From an uncultured bacterium (lineage in GTDB: Bacteria; Cyanobacteriota; Vampirovibrionia; Gastranaerophilales; Gastranaerophilaceae): 64,000 nucleotides of DNA. Positions within the stretch are counted from its first letter, which is position 1. Each line of letters opens with the position of its first letter. Positions 24,734 through 33,413 of this stretch are shown in pieces. A program made the translations under genes and the position numbers. The stretch is from assembly GCA_948964545.1 (NCBI GenBank), contig CAREDV010000002.1, forward strand, positions 215,983 to 279,982, in the 5' to 3' direction. A model generated the notes under the pieces. That model saw nothing but the letters and a program-made list of their open reading frames with translations, had not been told where the DNA came from and searched no databases.

Positions 24734-25378
24734 TTATACAAGTGCTAATTCTTTGTTTTGAGTAAAAATATTGTTGTGGTTAACATCAAACAATATTTCG
24801 TTTTTAATATTTGCTAAATCTTCCTGCATCAATCTTCTTGGTGAACCTTCTTCCATTGAGTGGTTTCTTAATAAGTATGACGGGTGGAAAATTGTCATTG
24901 AACGATATTCTTTACCATCAACTGTTATGTTCATCCATTGGCCTCTGACTTTTGATATAGTTTGTTTTTTGTCTAAGCTAACAAAAGATTTTAAAGCAGT
25001 AGCACCGCAAAGCACAATTGCTCTTGGGTTGATGATATCGATTTGTGCTTCTAAAAATTTTCTGCAAGATGCTTTTTCTTCGTCCGTAGGAACTCTGTTT
25101 TCAGGAGGTCTGCATTTTACTGTGTTGATGATATAAACATCTTCATCTCTTGAAATACCTGCTTCAGCCAAGAAGTCATTCAATAATTGACCAGCACGTC
25201 CGACAAACGGTCTGCCAGTTTCATCTTCCATTTCTCCAGGTGCTTCACCAATAATAACGATTTTGGCAGTTGATGGGTTACCATCTGCAAAAACTACGTT
25301 GTTTCTGGAAGATGCAAGGCTGCAAGCTTTACAGCTTTCACATTTCCCTCTAACTATTTCCAAACAATTCTTCTTCAT
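24734..25378 (-). CDS. uracil-DNA glycosylase, family 4 ([4Fe-4S])
   Basis: 214 aa. The catalytic block is GEAPGEMEDETGRPFVGRAG, and the second motif is FHPSYLLRN. Cluster ligands are provided by CESCKACSLA near the N-terminus plus Cys residues in the KCRPPENR and CRKFLEAQ regions. It excises uracil from DNA. The C-terminal 25 residues extend past the usual end. It overlaps the symporter gene by 4 nt (ATGA type). Confidence 0.92.
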   Translation of the reverse strand: MKKNCLEIVRGKCESCKACSLASSRNNVVFADGNPSTAKIVIIGEAPGEMEDETGRPFVGRAGQLLNDFLAEAGISRDEDVYIINTVKCRPPENRVPTDEEKASCRKFLEAQIDIINPRAIVLCGATALKSFVSLDKKQTISKVRGQWMNITVDGKEYRSMTIFHPSYLLRNHSMEEGSPRRLMQEDLANIKNEILFDVNHNNIFTQNKELALV

Positions 25379-26841
25379 ATTCTCTCCTCTTTAAATAGTC
25401 CTACGTTGTATTTTTTACAGTATCTTTTCAGTTCTTTCATAATTACATCTGATAACATGAATACTGCTATTAAGTTTGGCACAGCCAAGAATAAAGTAAA
25501 TGCATCAGATAGATTAATTATACTCTTAAAGTTCATGGCAGAACCTATAACTATGAATATACAATATATTACCTGAAAAGTACGCGTTGTCAATTTTGTT
25601 TCGCCAAATAAATAATTCCACGCTTTAATTCCGTAATAAGAACCGCAAAGCATTGTGGATAGTACAAAACAGCTTGCCATAAATGTTAAGAGAATCGGGA
25701 AAAACGGACAAACGCTTCCAAAAGCCTTTGAGGTTAGTTCAATTCCTGCAATTCCCGTTGTATGCAAGTATTCACCCGAAACTACGATTACGAAAGCCGT
25801 TGCAGAACCTACGATTACCGTATCAACAAACGGCTGGAGCATGGCAATAAAACCTTGAGCTACAGGTTTACTTGTTTTTACTGCCGAAAAAGCAATCGGT
25901 GCAGTACCAAGCCCTGCTTCGTTTGCAAACATTGCACGTCTGAACCCCCATAACATACAAGCAAATGCCCCTCCGGTCATGGCTTGAGGCTTGAATGCTT
26001 CTTCTATAATCAGTTTAATTGTATACGGAACATGCCCGATATTATATATGCAGACAGCAAAAGCAGTCAAGACATATAATGTGCACATTACGGGCGTAAC
26101 TTTTGAGGTAAATTTACCGATAGCCTTAATTCCGCCGATAATTGTAAAATATGTTATAACAGCTACGATAAGCCCCAAAAGCCAGCTTTGATTTGCAAAG
26201 AAGCTTTTATCACCGCCCGTAACTTCTGTAATCTGTGTTGTCATGGCATTAATCTGGAATAAATTCCAACCGCCAATCATTGCAAAAATACAGCACACTG
26301 CATAGATTTTTGACAAATGCGGTGCAAATTTTCCTATATATTTATTGTTTTTTAAAGCACCCTCAATGTAATACATCGGTCCGCCTGCAATTGTTCCGTC
26401 AGGGTTAACTTTTCTGAACTTTATACCCAGTACTACTTCTGCAAATTTTAAAGCCATTGAGAAAAATCCAGCAATAACCATCCAGAATATAACACCAGGG
26501 CCTCCGATTGAAACGGCAGCGGCTGAGCCTGCTACGTTTCCGATGCCAGCTGATGCTGAAATTGTAGCGGTTAAAGCTTGGAAAGATGAAACTTCTCCGC
26601 GCTTTTTTTTCTTAATTATATCTTTGTGCTCGTAATTTTTGGTTATTAATTTTATGGCATGCTTAAATCCCCATATGCCCATAAATCTTGTTCTTAATGT
26701 AAAATAAATTGCCGCAGACATTAAAAGCACGACAAGAAACTCAATTTTTACACCGTGTATTGTAATTGAGCTGAATATTATCCCTGAAATTTTGTCGGCT
26801 ATGGGTGATAAAAATGTATCTATAGCTGTATCTAAATTCAT
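25375..26841 (-). CDS. sodium:alanine/glycine symporter (AGCS family)
   Basis: 488 aa, about eleven membrane helices. AGCS signatures include GNVAGSAAAVSIGGPGVIFWM, GGPMYYIEG and FANEAGLGTAPIAFSAV. It imports alanine or glycine with sodium at the inner membrane. Substrate choice cannot be read from sequence. Confidence 0.93.
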   Translation of the reverse strand: MNLDTAIDTFLSPIADKISGIIFSSITIHGVKIEFLVVLLMSAAIYFTLRTRFMGIWGFKHAIKLITKNYEHKDIIKKKKRGEVSSFQALTATISASAGIGNVAGSAAAVSIGGPGVIFWMVIAGFFSMALKFAEVVLGIKFRKVNPDGTIAGGPMYYIEGALKNNKYIGKFAPHLSKIYAVCCIFAMIGGWNLFQINAMTTQITEVTGGDKSFFANQSWLLGLIVAVITYFTIIGGIKAIGKFTSKVTPVMCTLYVLTAFAVCIYNIGHVPYTIKLIIEEAFKPQAMTGGAFACMLWGFRRAMFANEAGLGTAPIAFSAVKTSKPVAQGFIAMLQPFVDTVIVGSATAFVIVVSGEYLHTTGIAGIELTSKAFGSVCPFFPILLTFMASCFVLSTMLCGSYYGIKAWNYLFGETKLTTRTFQVIYCIFIVIGSAMNFKSIINLSDAFTLFLAVPNLIAVFMLSDVIMKELKRYCKKYNVGLFKEERI

Positions 26842-26856
26842 TGCTTATTTATTTTA

Positions 26857-27066
26857 CTAAAAAAAGTATTTAATATCAACCTCAAAGAATTTTGCAAGAT
26901 TATAAAGTGTTTCCACTGTGGCTAAATTTTTTCCTCGTTCAATGCAGGAAATATGTTCTCTTGACATATTTACGTATTCGGCAAGTTTCTCCTGCGAAAG
27001 ATTTTTGTCTAAACGCAAATTTTTAATTTTTCTGCCTATATCATTTCTTAGTTTGCGAATGCCCAT
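26857..27066 (-). CDS. small XRE-family (Cro/C1-type HTH) regulator
   Basis: 69 aa, a single HTH domain: LRLDKNLSQEKLAEYVNMSR, then ISCIERGKN. Probably a dimeric DNA-binding repressor. The start codon is 6 nt after an extended -10 (TGC-CAAAAT) with no ribosome site, so it is probably leaderless. Two perfect palindromes directly upstream (27082-27115) are likely operators for this protein and may also affect the divergent pseudopilin gene. Confidence 0.85.
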   Translation of the reverse strand: MGIRKLRNDIGRKIKNLRLDKNLSQEKLAEYVNMSREHISCIERGKNLATVETLYNLAKFFEVDIKYFF

Positions 27067-27072
27067 ACTGGC

Positions 27073-27081
27073 ATTTTGGCA
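27073..27081 (-). promoter_or_regulatory. extended -10 TGC-CAAAAT, 6 nt before XRE start
   Basis: TG motif plus CAAAAT on the minus strand ending 6 nt before ATG 27066. Confidence 0.5.
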
Positions 27082-27115
27082 TGTAATATAAATATTACAG
27101 TAAGATTAATCTTAC
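27082..27115. promoter_or_regulatory. two adjacent perfect palindromes, candidate operators
   Basis: TGTAATAT-AA-ATATTACA (27082-27099) is followed immediately by GTAAGATTAATCTTAC (27100-27115). They lie just upstream of the XRE -10 box and between it and the divergent pseudopilin gene. Confidence 0.65.
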
Positions 27116-27194
27116 AAAATATGCTTGTAAATCTTTTGTAACATGTTTTTACGCCAATATATTTTTTGTGTATTATATCTTTTGTGAGGTGTAT

Positions 27195-28070
27195 ATGTAT
27201 AAAAAAGGTTTAAACTTATCAGAAGTATTATTGGTTCTTGTTATTATCGGTGTTGCGGCTGTTTTAGTTTTGCCGCAGGTAATCAATAATACTAAAGACA
27301 GAGAATATGCGACTGCTCGAAAACGTGTTATGTCTACAGTTGGTGAGGCTGTCAGATTAATTGCAGTTCAGGGAAATATTAGAGATGCTGAAAATGCTCG
27401 GGATTTTGTTGAAAATTATTTAAAAAAGCAGCTTCAAATCCAAAAAACTTGTGATAATGACAAATTGCGCGAATGCGGATTAGAGACAAAGGAAAATAAA
27501 ATTTTTGATGTTAATGAAAAGCCGATTTCTATGCCAAAAACATTGAGAGAATTAGGTGTTAATAATGGTTATGGCATTAACGATGCTTCTTTATCGGGTT
27601 ACGGATTTGTTCTTTCAAACGGATATTCAATAAATTTGTTCTATAATCCTGGTTGTACTTCAAAAAATTTGTCTGGTTGGCGTACAAGCCAGGTATGTGT
27701 AAATATATTATATGATATGAATGGACTCAGCGGACCAAATCAAATTGGAAAAGATATCGGGATTGTTACAGTTTTTTATCCGAATATACAAACAAAAAGT
27801 ATTTCTCTTGGACAGATAAAATTTGTTTCAACATATTTGGATGCTGTTGGAAATTCATGTGAGGATTTTTCTCCTGCTGATATAGATGAACTTACTGCAG
27901 TATGTTATAATAGAAATCTTTTTGGCTTTCAGGATTATGCAGCTCCGACATACACATCAACAACATCATATGATAATGAAAACTTATTTTCTCTTTATGT
28001 TGCAGGCGGCTGCGGAATTAAGCAGACCTCAAAAAATAATAAAAGCAGTTTTTTGTGCATTAAACGTTAG
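27195..28070 (+). CDS. pseudopilin-like secreted protein (no G-tract)
   Basis: 291 aa from ATG 27195 with GAGGTG upstream. A short leader (MYKKG) precedes LNLSEVLLVLVIIGVAAVLV, a type IV prepilin-like N-helix with Glu5-like spacing; cleavage is expected after the Gly. The C-terminal globular part has YDMNGLSGPNQIGKDIG, matching the D-x-NG-x-PN-x-x-G-K/R-D motif in the three other pseudopilins here. Cys pairs suggest disulphides. Role (pilus, type II-like secretion, or surface) is not determined. Confidence 0.75.
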   Translation: MYKKGLNLSEVLLVLVIIGVAAVLVLPQVINNTKDREYATARKRVMSTVGEAVRLIAVQGNIRDAENARDFVENYLKKQLQIQKTCDNDKLRECGLETKENKIFDVNEKPISMPKTLRELGVNNGYGINDASLSGYGFVLSNGYSINLFYNPGCTSKNLSGWRTSQVCVNILYDMNGLSGPNQIGKDIGIVTVFYPNIQTKSISLGQIKFVSTYLDAVGNSCEDFSPADIDELTAVCYNRNLFGFQDYAAPTYTSTTSYDNENLFSLYVAGGCGIKQTSKNNKSSFLCIKR

Positions 28071-28836
28071 ATGAAGCGAGTATAGGTTCTTTAGCATAAT
28101 TAACAAGTGCTTTAAATACAAAAGGATGCATTTTTCCCTCTTTTACATCTTGATAAATAATTGTTAAAGCTTGTTTAGGGCTCATCGGCTCTTTGTATGT
28201 CCGTTTTTCGGTTAATGCAGAATATTTGTCTGCAACAGATAAAATCTGCAAATTCAAATCAGCATTAAAGTTTTGGTCTACCCACGGGTAGCCTGTGCGT
28301 TTTGCATTCTGGTGGTGGTTTCTGATAAGTTTTAAGGTTTTGTCATTAAGCCCGCTGTTTTTAAGCATTTCATAGCTTAATTCTGAATGGGTATGCATAA
28401 TTTTTGTTTCATTTTCATCAAGTTTTGCGGGTTTGTTTAAGACTTCTGCAGGAATAAGTACTTTGCCTAAATCGTGCAGGTAACTAGCATCTTCTATTGC
28501 TTTAGCGTCAACTTTTGCTTGAAGCGCAAACGGAAGATTTTCGATTATGCCTTTTGTAATGTTTTGAGTATCTGCTGCGTGGTTTGAAAGAAGCTCTCTC
28601 AGCTCATTCATATTTAAGTTAAGGTTAGGGTTAAAATCTTTTACAATATTTTTTACTTTCGGGTTACTCTCAATCATTCTTTTTATTGCAGTTTCAGTTG
28701 TAAAGCGGTTGATTGAAGTGCTTTCAAATGTATCCGCATTTAAAGTGTTTCCGAAATATGTATTTCGTTTTCGGTCAACGTAAATATTCGGTTGAACTGC
28801 GCCTACACCAAGCGCTCTTGGTATTTCAAATCCCAT
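28060..28836 (-). CDS. HD-GYP-type phosphohydrolase domain protein
   Basis: 258 aa. ASYLHDLGKVLIPAEVLNKP, MHTHSELSYEML, IRNHHQNAKRTGYPW and LQILSVADKYSALTEKRTY follow the HD-GYP pattern (HD, HxxH, HH, GYP-like, D). Such domains hydrolyse cyclic di-GMP; the second GYP half is partly changed (RTGYPW rather than DGxGYP). There is no receiver or sensor domain. It uses the GCAATT-type promoter with a leader of about 30 nt and no clear ribosome site. The 3' end overlaps the pseudopilin gene by 11 nt. Confidence 0.75.
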   Translation of the reverse strand: MGFEIPRALGVGAVQPNIYVDRKRNTYFGNTLNADTFESTSINRFTTETAIKRMIESNPKVKNIVKDFNPNLNLNMNELRELLSNHAADTQNITKGIIENLPFALQAKVDAKAIEDASYLHDLGKVLIPAEVLNKPAKLDENETKIMHTHSELSYEMLKNSGLNDKTLKLIRNHHQNAKRTGYPWVDQNFNADLNLQILSVADKYSALTEKRTYKEPMSPKQALTIIYQDVKEGKMHPFVFKALVNYAKEPILASSNV

Positions 28837-28871
28837 TTACTACACTACAAATTAAAACTACACTACTCTTA

Positions 28872-28900
28872 TATAAAGTTTTTTTTTTATTGAAAATTGC
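28872..28900 (-). promoter_or_regulatory. GCAATT-N17-TTTATA promoter
   Basis: GCAATT 28900-28895, spacer 17 nt, TTTATA 28877-28872 continuing TAAG. Serves the HD-GYP gene. Confidence 0.7.
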
Positions 28901-28916
28901 TTTTTTGTTTACGAAA

Positions 28917-28925
28917 TGTTAAAAT
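28917..28925 (+). promoter_or_regulatory. extended -10 TGT-TAAAAT, 6 nt before panE-like start
   Basis: TG 28917-28918 and TAAAAT 28920-28925; the gap to ATG 28932 is 6 nt. Confidence 0.6.
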
Positions 28926-28931
28926 TGCTCT

Positions 28932-29795
28932 ATGAGAGATATTGAAAATGTATTAATATGCGGGCTCGGCGCTATCGGAAGTATTTACGCAGATAAAATC
29001 AAGGGTGCAAAAATTCTTGTCGACACTGAAAGGCTTGAACGTTACAAAAAAAATCCCACAACTTTTAACGGTAAAGTAATGGAGTTGGATTATGTCCTGC
29101 CTGATTGTAATGATTTTAAGGCAGATTTAGTTATAATTGCAACAAAATACGATGGTTTGGCAAAGGTGATTGAGAATATTCAAAATTTCGTAGGGAAAAA
29201 TACTTTAATTTTGTCGTTATTGAATGGTGTAACAAGTGAAAAATTTATTGCAGAGCGATATGGTGCAGAAAAAGTTGCTTATTCATACTTTATCGGGCAC
29301 AGTGCGGTGCGTGAGGGACGCAGCATTACGCAGGACGGAGTTAATACGATTGTTTTTGACGGAAATGAACGTATAAAAAAATATTTTGATAAAGTCGGGA
29401 TAAATTACGAAATTCCCGATGATATTATCCGCTCAATGTGGCTGAAATTTATGCTGAATGTTTCATCAAACCAGACAACAGCTTTAATGCGTTTGACTTT
29501 TGGCGAGATGCTTAACAATAAAAAATGTATGGAATTTGTTGTAAATGTTATGAAAGAAGTTCAAACGATTGCACATGCCGAGGGGGTTAAGAATACCGAA
29601 ACAATGATTGATGACTCTCTCGAGGCTTTAAAAATGATGTGTCCCGAGGGAAAAACCTCTATGCTTCAAGATGTTGAAGCTGGCAGAAAAACGGAAGTCG
29701 ATATGTTTGCAGGGGTTATGATTGAGCTTGGTAAAAAGTATAATATCCCGACCCCTTACAATAAAGTTTTGAAAGAATTAATCGAAATATATTGA
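28932..29795 (+). CDS. ketopantoate reductase family protein (PanE/ApbA)
   Basis: 287 aa. The Rossmann motif is LICGLGAIGSIYADKI, followed by NGV in LSLLNGVTSEKFIAERYG, and a C-terminal ApbA domain (WLKFMLNVSSNQTTALMR, then TSMLQDVEAGRKTEVDMFAG). It reduces 2-oxo-acids such as ketopantoate with NADPH. Predicted leaderless. Whether it is the pantothenate enzyme itself is open, because no panB/panC is nearby. Confidence 0.85.
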   Translation: MRDIENVLICGLGAIGSIYADKIKGAKILVDTERLERYKKNPTTFNGKVMELDYVLPDCNDFKADLVIIATKYDGLAKVIENIQNFVGKNTLILSLLNGVTSEKFIAERYGAEKVAYSYFIGHSAVREGRSITQDGVNTIVFDGNERIKKYFDKVGINYEIPDDIIRSMWLKFMLNVSSNQTTALMRLTFGEMLNNKKCMEFVVNVMKEVQTIAHAEGVKNTETMIDDSLEALKMMCPEGKTSMLQDVEAGRKTEVDMFAGVMIELGKKYNIPTPYNKVLKELIEIY

Positions 29796-29854
29796 CCCTG
29801 CGCTTGATTTGGACTAAAATTATATAGCGATATATTTTGGGGAGAGAAAACAAT

Positions 29855-31210
29855 ATGAAGAAATTTACGACTGCTCAGTTTTTGAATTTTGCATTGGGCT
29901 TTTTTGGCTTGCAGTTTGCATGGCAGATGAGAATTATCTTATCAGGGCCTGTAACGGAAAGCTTGGGTGCATCACCGTTTATATACGGCTTAATCTGGCT
30001 TGCAGGGCCTTTTACAGGCATGGTTGTCCAGCCTTTGGTCGGGGCTTTGAGTGATAAGACTGTATCTCCGCTTGGCAGACGCAGACCTTACCTTTTGGGT
30101 GGAGCGTTATTAGCTTCTCTTGCTTTGTGGATTTTTCCGAACTCTGCGGGTGTCGCGGAATTTTTGCATAACGTTACAGGGCTGAATTTACCGCCTCTTA
30201 CAGCTTTGTTTATTGCTGCTATTATGATTTGGATTATTGATGCATGTGTGAACGTTGCACAAGGTCCTTACAGAGCATTAGTGCCTGATGTTGTTCCTGA
30301 AGAACAACATTCTCTTGCAAATTCTTATATAAGCCTTGCAATCGGTCTTGGTTCGGTTGTTGCGGCGGGTACTGCTCCATTTTTGAAATGGGCATTTAAT
30401 TATCAAATGTCAATTCCTGCGCAATTTGTAATGGCTGCTGTTGCCTTTACGCTCGGTATGATTTGGACTTGCGTAACGATAAAAGAAGCAAAGATGCAAA
30501 GATGCGCAGATGCAAAGTCTGATGAAGATGAAAATTTTATCAGTTCTTTAAAAAACTTTTTTGCTATGTCGCCTGAAGTTTCTAAAATCTGTACAATGCA
30601 GTTTTTTACATGGATTGGTACTATGTGTATGATGATTTTCTTTACACAGTATGCGGTTCATACAATTTATTGCGTGCCTGATTTAACTTCAGCTTCTGAA
30701 AGTTTAAAAGAAATGTACGCGCAATCAACTTTGAACGGAACTAATTTTTCATCAATATGTTTTGCGATATTTAATTTGATTTGTTTTGTTGTTGCAATTC
30801 CGATTGGGATTTTATCTGCAAAATATACAAACAAAAAAGTTCATATAATTTCATTGATTACAATGATTTTGGCGTATCTTGGAATGTTTTGGACAAAGAA
30901 CCCGAAAGCGGTTGCATGTTTGATGGGGCTTGCTGGTATCGGCTGGGCAAGTATCTGTGCGCTTCCGTTTGCAATGCTTTCTCAGTTTATTAAAAAAGGC
31001 ACGGAAGGCTCTGTTATGGGGATATTTAATATCTTTATCGCAGGCCCGCAGGTGTTTGTATGTACGCTTGTTGCGTGGTTTATTTCAAAATGCTCGTTTA
31101 CAATGGGCTCTGAATACATAAATTACCACTGGGAATATGCATTTGTAATCGGCGCTGTTTGTCTTGCAATTGCAGCGTTTGTTGCAAATACTGTTAAGGA
31201 AAGGGCATAA
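29855..31210 (+). CDS. MFS sugar transporter, SLC45/sucrose-porter-like
   Basis: 451 aa from ATG 29855 with GGGGAGA upstream. Twelve membrane helices. GALSDKTVSPLGRRRPYLLGG matches the loop 2-3 motif of the plant sucrose and animal SLC45 group, and QGPYRALVPDVVPEEQ is typical. Probably a proton-linked disaccharide importer. The stop overlaps the next ATG (TAATG), so it is co-translated with the radical-SAM gene. Confidence 0.85.
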   Translation: MKKFTTAQFLNFALGFFGLQFAWQMRIILSGPVTESLGASPFIYGLIWLAGPFTGMVVQPLVGALSDKTVSPLGRRRPYLLGGALLASLALWIFPNSAGVAEFLHNVTGLNLPPLTALFIAAIMIWIIDACVNVAQGPYRALVPDVVPEEQHSLANSYISLAIGLGSVVAAGTAPFLKWAFNYQMSIPAQFVMAAVAFTLGMIWTCVTIKEAKMQRCADAKSDEDENFISSLKNFFAMSPEVSKICTMQFFTWIGTMCMMIFFTQYAVHTIYCVPDLTSASESLKEMYAQSTLNGTNFSSICFAIFNLICFVVAIPIGILSAKYTNKKVHIISLITMILAYLGMFWTKNPKAVACLMGLAGIGWASICALPFAMLSQFIKKGTEGSVMGIFNIFIAGPQVFVCTLVAWFISKCSFTMGSEYINYHWEYAFVIGAVCLAIAAFVANTVKERA

Positions 31211-32592
31211 TGAAAAAGATATTTCTTATTTATCCGCCGTCTCCAGTTTTAAATCGCGAAGACAGATGTCAGCAGCCGACAAAAGAGTTACTTGTAATTC
31301 CGCCGCTGCCGCCGACAGATTTAATGTATCTGGCTGCAGTTGCTGAAAAAGAGGGGCTTGAAGCGAGAATTAAGGATTACAGTCAGGGCGGTGATTTTGA
31401 AAAAGATTTGAAAGAATTTCAGCCTGATTATTTGGTTGTAAATGTCGCAACTCCTACTTTAGAACATGATTTGGATGCTGTAAAAAAGGCAAAAGAAATC
31501 CTGCCTGATATTGTGACTATTGCAAAAGGGGCGACGTTTTTAACTCTCGCAGAAAGGGTTATGAATGAATATTCTGAACTTGATATTGTAATTTCAGGCG
31601 AAGCCGAGGAAACTCTTAAAGAGATTTTGCAGGGTGTTGAAAAACCTTTAGGAATCTATTACCGCGACGGAGAGGTAAAATTTACGGGCGTAAGACCGTT
31701 TATAGAAAACCTGGATGAAATTCCTTTCCCTGCACGTCACCTTGTTGATAACACAATTTACAGACGTCCCGATAATAACAAAGTTCAGGCTGTAATAAAG
31801 GTTTCGCGCGGGTGTCCGTTCCATTGTTTCTTTTGTTTGGCAACACCTGTTTCGGGTGCAAAAGTCAGACGCAGAAGTGTTGAAAATATTATCACGGAAA
31901 TCAGAGAATGTGTTGAAAAATACAATATCACTAATTTTGTGTTCTGGTCAGATATTTTCAATATCGACAAAAGTTGGACGATTTCTTTGTGTAATGCGAT
32001 TATGGAAAGCGGTTTGAAAATTACCTGGTCTGCAAATACCCGTGCTGATACGGCGGATGCGGAAATGGCAAAGATTATGTACAAATCAGGATGCCGTCTT
32101 GTAAGTATCGGGGTTGAAAGCGGTTCTCAATATATGCTTGAAAAAATGGGTAAAAAAATTACGCTTGATGATGTCAGACGGACTGTCAAAACATTCAAAG
32201 ATGCAAAAATCAGGATTTATAATTACTTTGTAATCGGGCTGCCATGGGAAAGTGAGGAAACCGTTGAAGAAACTATAAAATTTGCGATTGAACTTGACAG
32301 TGATTTTATAAGTTTCTATACTGCAACACCTTTGCCAGGATCGCGTTTTTATGATTATGCAAATGAACATAATCTGTTTGATAAAGAAACATCTTTTGAA
32401 AATGCGTATTTTTATCCTGCTGTAAACACGCATCAGTTAACACGTGATAGGGTATTTGAGCTTCATAAATCTGCAATTAAAAGATTTTATTTAAGACCGT
32501 TATATATATTGAAAATGTTATCAAGAATAAGGTCAATGGCAGAAGTTAAAAGTTATTTTACAGCGGGTATAAATTTATTATTAAGGAAGTGA
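31210..32592 (+). CDS. B12-binding radical-SAM protein
   Basis: 460 aa. An N-terminal cobalamin-binding-like Rossmann domain (IFLIYPPSPVLNREDRCQQP, then the PDYLVVNVATPT region) precedes the radical-SAM core with the CxxxCxxC cluster motif in SRGCPFHCFFC (near residue 197) and the SAM region GVESGSQYMLEKM. Relatives methylate or rearrange small molecules, hopanoids or lipids. Substrate unknown. Confidence 0.85.
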   Translation: MKKIFLIYPPSPVLNREDRCQQPTKELLVIPPLPPTDLMYLAAVAEKEGLEARIKDYSQGGDFEKDLKEFQPDYLVVNVATPTLEHDLDAVKKAKEILPDIVTIAKGATFLTLAERVMNEYSELDIVISGEAEETLKEILQGVEKPLGIYYRDGEVKFTGVRPFIENLDEIPFPARHLVDNTIYRRPDNNKVQAVIKVSRGCPFHCFFCLATPVSGAKVRRRSVENIITEIRECVEKYNITNFVFWSDIFNIDKSWTISLCNAIMESGLKITWSANTRADTADAEMAKIMYKSGCRLVSIGVESGSQYMLEKMGKKITLDDVRRTVKTFKDAKIRIYNYFVIGLPWESEETVEETIKFAIELDSDFISFYTATPLPGSRFYDYANEHNLFDKETSFENAYFYPAVNTHQLTRDRVFELHKSAIKRFYLRPLYILKMLSRIRSMAEVKSYFTAGINLLLRK

Positions 32593-32603
32593 GGATAAAA
32601 GTT

Positions 32604-33388
32604 ATGCAAATATTAAATACTCGAAATTTCGGGGGGGGGGCGCTCAGGGCTTCACTTTAGCAGAGGTTTTAATTACTCTTGGTGTAATAGGAGTTGTGGC
32701 AGCGATTACTATGCCTTCTCTTGTTGCAAATATCCAAGATAAACAAAATATTGCAAAATGGAAAAAGGCATATTCTATAATAAGTCAGGCTTATGCTCAA
32801 ACTGTTAATGAGGGATATGAACCTTGTACTAAAGAGCACTATGGTTGTCCTGAGACTTCTGTTTTAAAAGCTAATAAAGTTACTGTTTATTTTTGGTATG
32901 ATAAGGCGGAAGCAATTACTGAAGAGTTTAAAACTCATTTTATTTCAAAATTTAATGGCGCAATAATATGTAATAATTCAAATAATTGTAAAACAAATAG
33001 CTATATTCATCCGAGTAAAATTAGACCTAAAACTCTTGCTGGAAATATATTTCCCTCATATAATTGGTCCGGAACAAGATTTAAACTTCCAACAGGGGAG
33101 TTAATTATGTTTGGTGGAACTCATGGCGGTCCCTGGTTATCTGTAGATGTTAATGGACCGGAAAACGGACCTAATATAATCGGCAGGGACATGTTTGTTA
33201 TGAAATTGTATGATACTTCAGTAAAACCAATGGGGGCTGAAGGTACATTTAATCCGAAAACAAACGGGAATGAATGTCTGTGTGGAAAAGAATATGGAAA
33301 TTCCGGAACGGTATATTTTGGTGGAGCCTCAGGAGCAGGTGAGGCAGCGCCGGGAGCTTGTTGTTCTGCTGTATATTTATCAAAATAA
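32604..33388 (+). CDS. pseudopilin-like protein gene with G10 tract, out of frame as written
   Basis: ATG 32604 follows GAGG. Eight codons later comes a TTC codon and then ten G (32631-32640). As written the frame ends after 18 codons. With 11 (or 8) G it reads through FGGGGAQGFTLAEVLITLG and on to the stop at 33386-33388, a protein of about 260 aa. In the pseudopilin frame there is no ATG, GTG or TTG between the previous stop and FTLAEV, so expression needs a change in the tract. The mature part has a prepilin N-helix (GFTLAEVLITLG), many Cys, and VDVNGPENGPNIIGRDMF near the C-terminus. Ends at a strong terminator. Confidence 0.75.
32631..32640 (+). repeat. G10 homopolymer in pseudopilin gene 1
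   Basis: Ten consecutive G in the 5' coding region, preceded by TTC and followed by CGCTCAGGG. Candidate slipped-strand site or an assembly length error. Confidence 0.8.
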
Positions 33389-33413
33389 AAAAAGCGCCAT
33401 CGGCGCTTTTTTT
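33389..33413. terminator. bidirectional terminator after pseudopilin 1
   Basis: AAAAAAGCGCC-ATC-GGCGCTTTTTTT directly after the stop and touching the end of the convergent gene. Confidence 0.9.

Noticed and set aside
27166..27194. Earlier start (27168) for the pseudopilin at 27195
   Set aside because: It would place nine extra residues before the leader and precede the GAGGTG ribosome site; ATG 27195 gives a normal short prepilin leader.
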